Assembly: GCF_015291645.1 (NCBI RefSeq)
Contig: NZ_CP030055.1
Location: 1,984,001 to 2,048,000, forward strand
From: Bradyrhizobium sp. CCBAU 53340
Lineage (GTDB): Bacteria; Pseudomonadota; Alphaproteobacteria; Rhizobiales; Xanthobacteraceae
Reading direction: 5' to 3'
DNA length: 64,000 bases
The stretch's first letter is position 1. Each line of letters opens with the position of its first letter. The notes below the pieces were generated by a model. The model was not told where the DNA came from. It did not search any database and was given only the letters and a program-made list of their open reading frames with translations. Below, one piece after another: positions 63,333 to 64,000 of this stretch. A program made the translations under genes and the position numbers.

Positions 63333-64000
63333 ATGTTCCGCTGCGGCAAGACGTTGCTTGCGCTTGCGCTGGTGCTGGCTACGCCAGTTTGCGTGTCGGC
63401 CCAGACAGCCGACAAGCCGCTCGGAGCCACCCCGCAGGTGCAGCCCGCCAATCTCCCTGCGCCGGCGGCCGAGCTTCTCAAGCCCGAACAATTGGAGGCT
63501 CTGGTCGCGCCGATTGCGCTCTATCCTGACGAATTGCTTGCCAACGTGCTGGCCGCCTCGACCTATCCGCTGGAGGTGGTTCAGGCTGACCGCTGGCTCA
63601 AGGAGCGCAAGAACCTCAAAGGCGACGCGCTGAAAACGGAGGTGGACAAGCAGGGCTGGGACGACAGCGTCAAGGCGCTGGCCAGCACCGCAGATGTCCT
63701 GGCCATGATGAGCGACCAGCTCGACTGGACCAAGAAGCTCGGCGATGCCTTTCTCGCCCAGCAGCCTGATGTGATGGACGCGATCCAGCGTCTGCGCACC
63801 AAGGCCTATGACAACAAGAAATTGGTCACCACCAAGCAGCAGAAGGTCAGCGTCCAGTCTCAGGAAGGCAAGCAGGTCGTCGTGATCCAGCAGGCTGACC
63901 CATCAGCGATCTACGTGCCGTACTACGATCCGGCCACCGTCTACGGCAGCTGGCCCTATGCAGAGTATCCGCCATACTACTGGGGCTATCCGTCCTATAT
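63333..64000 (+). CDS. DUF3300 exported protein (truncated by window end)
   Basis: The first 222 residues are visible. The signal peptide is LALALVLATPVCVSAQ. The conserved DUF3300 stretch follows: EQLEALVAPIALYPDELLAN, STYPLEVVQADRWLKERKNL, DWTKKLGDAFLAQQPDVMDA and VYVPYYDPATVYG-type phrasing (here IYVPYYDPATVYG), ending in a Tyr/Pro-rich tail. ATG 63333 has GGAGG five bases upstream; an earlier in-frame ATG at 63321 is less likely. The 3' end is outside the window. Function unknown. Confidence 0.85.
   Translation, partial: MFRCGKTLLALALVLATPVCVSAQTADKPLGATPQVQPANLPAPAAELLKPEQLEALVAPIALYPDELLANVLAASTYPLEVVQADRWLKERKNLKGDALKTEVDKQGWDDSVKALASTADVLAMMSDQLDWTKKLGDAFLAQQPDVMDAIQRLRTKAYDNKKLVTTKQQKVSVQSQEGKQVVVIQQADPSAIYVPYYDPATVYGSWPYAEYPPYYWGYPSY

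Overview
The window is GC-rich DNA from an alphaproteobacterium of the order Rhizobiales, most likely Bradyrhizobium or a close relative. The basis is gene content (DUF3551 protein, large families of ABC and TRAP binding proteins, LivGF fusion, FixJ- and FixK-type regulators), codon use and many TTGA-N6-TCAA (FixK/FNR) boxes. No taxonomic search could be run.

Region 1 (1-23.4 kb) is ordinary metabolic and transport chromosome. It holds the tail of an ISAs1-type transposase, an orphan amino-acid-type binding protein, and a complete ribose-type sugar ABC operon (1938-6741) facing an SMP-30/gluconolactonase gene. A five-gene branched-chain-amino-acid-type ABC operon follows on the minus strand (13756 to 7839), with a fused LivG-LivF ATPase and two paralogous binding proteins. 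Next come a DAO-type oxidoreductase, a GNAT/KdsB pair, an exported phosphoesterase-like protein, a Tat-exported SMP-30 paralogue, leuA and an orphan TRAP binding protein. leuA is preceded by a previously unmarked leucine-rich mini-ORF and overlapping hairpins that look like an attenuator.

Region 2 (about 23.4-64 kb) starts around a tRNA-Lys(CUU) gene followed by decayed gene remnants. It looks like one large low-oxygen/stress regulon. Ten exact TTGA-N6-TCAA palindromes and two or three TTGC-N6-TCAA variants lie here, most of them 55-72 bases upstream of a start codon. They precede a membrane-protein operon (DUF2254, integral membrane protein, AI-2E family) and a DUF3141/phosphotransacylase/acetate kinase/enoyl reductase operon. 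They also precede a CoA-transferase/MaoC operon, several alpha/beta hydrolases including a tandem double-hydrolase, and a pyridoxal-phosphate amino acid decarboxylase with an AspT/YidE-type antiporter. Further targets are a second AspT-type transporter operon, DUF1275 plus SulP transporters, a polyphosphate kinase 2 operon, an HlyD-type membrane fusion operon and DUF3300. In the middle sit two paralogous FixK-like regulators, a FixJ-like response regulator, a single-domain receiver and a K+-channel-like protein. A histidine kinase with a periplasmic ligand-binding domain is near the end.

Taken together, region 2 suggests a programme for ATP conservation, proton and ion balance and envelope maintenance when oxygen is short: acyl phosphate to ATP, polyphosphate, decarboxylation/antiport, and redox disposal through acyl-CoA/enoyl reduction. 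That physiological reading is inference. The boxes, gene order and motifs are visible in the sequence.
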